From contig DASXCC010000022.1 in NCBI GenBank assembly GCA_036491415.1, positions 1 to 6,115 on the forward strand: 6,115 nucleotides of DNA, given 5' to 3'. The notes under the pieces were generated by a model. It saw only the letters and a list, made by a program, of their open reading frames with translations. It had not been told where the DNA came from and did no database searches. Shown in pieces: positions 6,115 to 6,115 of the stretch (the first letter of the stretch is position 1; the number at the start of each line of letters is the position of its first letter). This DNA is from JAICKN01 sp036491415. Its GTDB lineage: Bacteria; Acidobacteriota; Terriglobia; Terriglobales; Acidobacteriaceae. Made by a program: the position numbers and the translations under genes.

Positions 6115-6115
6115 C

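Overview
The window looks like a piece of an accessory (defence-type) region from a Gram-negative bacterium, most likely an alphaproteobacterium. That placement is an inference. It rests mainly on the short XRE regulator at 1029-1277, whose layout (start near MITARQ, then LLGWSQ, RLEKG, and a C-terminal GIEFL...GEGVRL) is typical of small Rhizobiales/Sphingomonadales regulators. It also rests on the moderate base composition and on a neighbour with a Sec signal peptide. No rRNA, tRNA, insertion sequence or CRISPR array is visible.

Layout. (1) 1-955, minus strand: a gene for an exported protein of unknown function, cut by the left window edge. It has a strong AGGAGG ribosome site, a signal peptide, a beta-rich N-terminal domain and a long helical C-terminal part. 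(2) 956-1028: a short divergent intergenic region with a perfect inverted repeat, a likely operator. (3) 1029-1277, plus strand: a small XRE-family regulator. (4) 1351-3801, plus strand: an 816-residue superfamily 1 (UvrD/Rep/HelD-like) helicase. Its N-terminal part contains a stretch closely resembling the RNA-polymerase-binding C-terminal domain of GreA/GreB. The regulator and helicase probably form one unit. (5) 3802-3894: a convergent intergenic gap. (6) 3895-4170, minus strand: a small helical protein of unknown function. (7) 4290-5234, minus strand: a retron reverse transcriptase with all the hallmark motifs. (8) 5231-6049, minus strand, overlapping the RT by ATGA: a retron effector of the nucleoside-deoxyribosyltransferase-like (NDT; Eco1/Ec86 and St85-RcaT) family. 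The first strand of its fold appears in a different reading frame at 6031-6114, so the effector looks frameshifted or N-terminally deleted.

How the genes work together. The minus-strand block 6115 to 4290 is a type II-A-like retron, an anti-phage unit made of effector, RT and msr-msd RNA. The RNA should lie upstream of the effector, beyond the right edge. If the effector lesion is real, the retron may be crippled. The XRE-helicase pair facing it is a plausible second, less familiar defence or genome-maintenance module. The Gre-like domain suggests the helicase may engage RNA polymerase.
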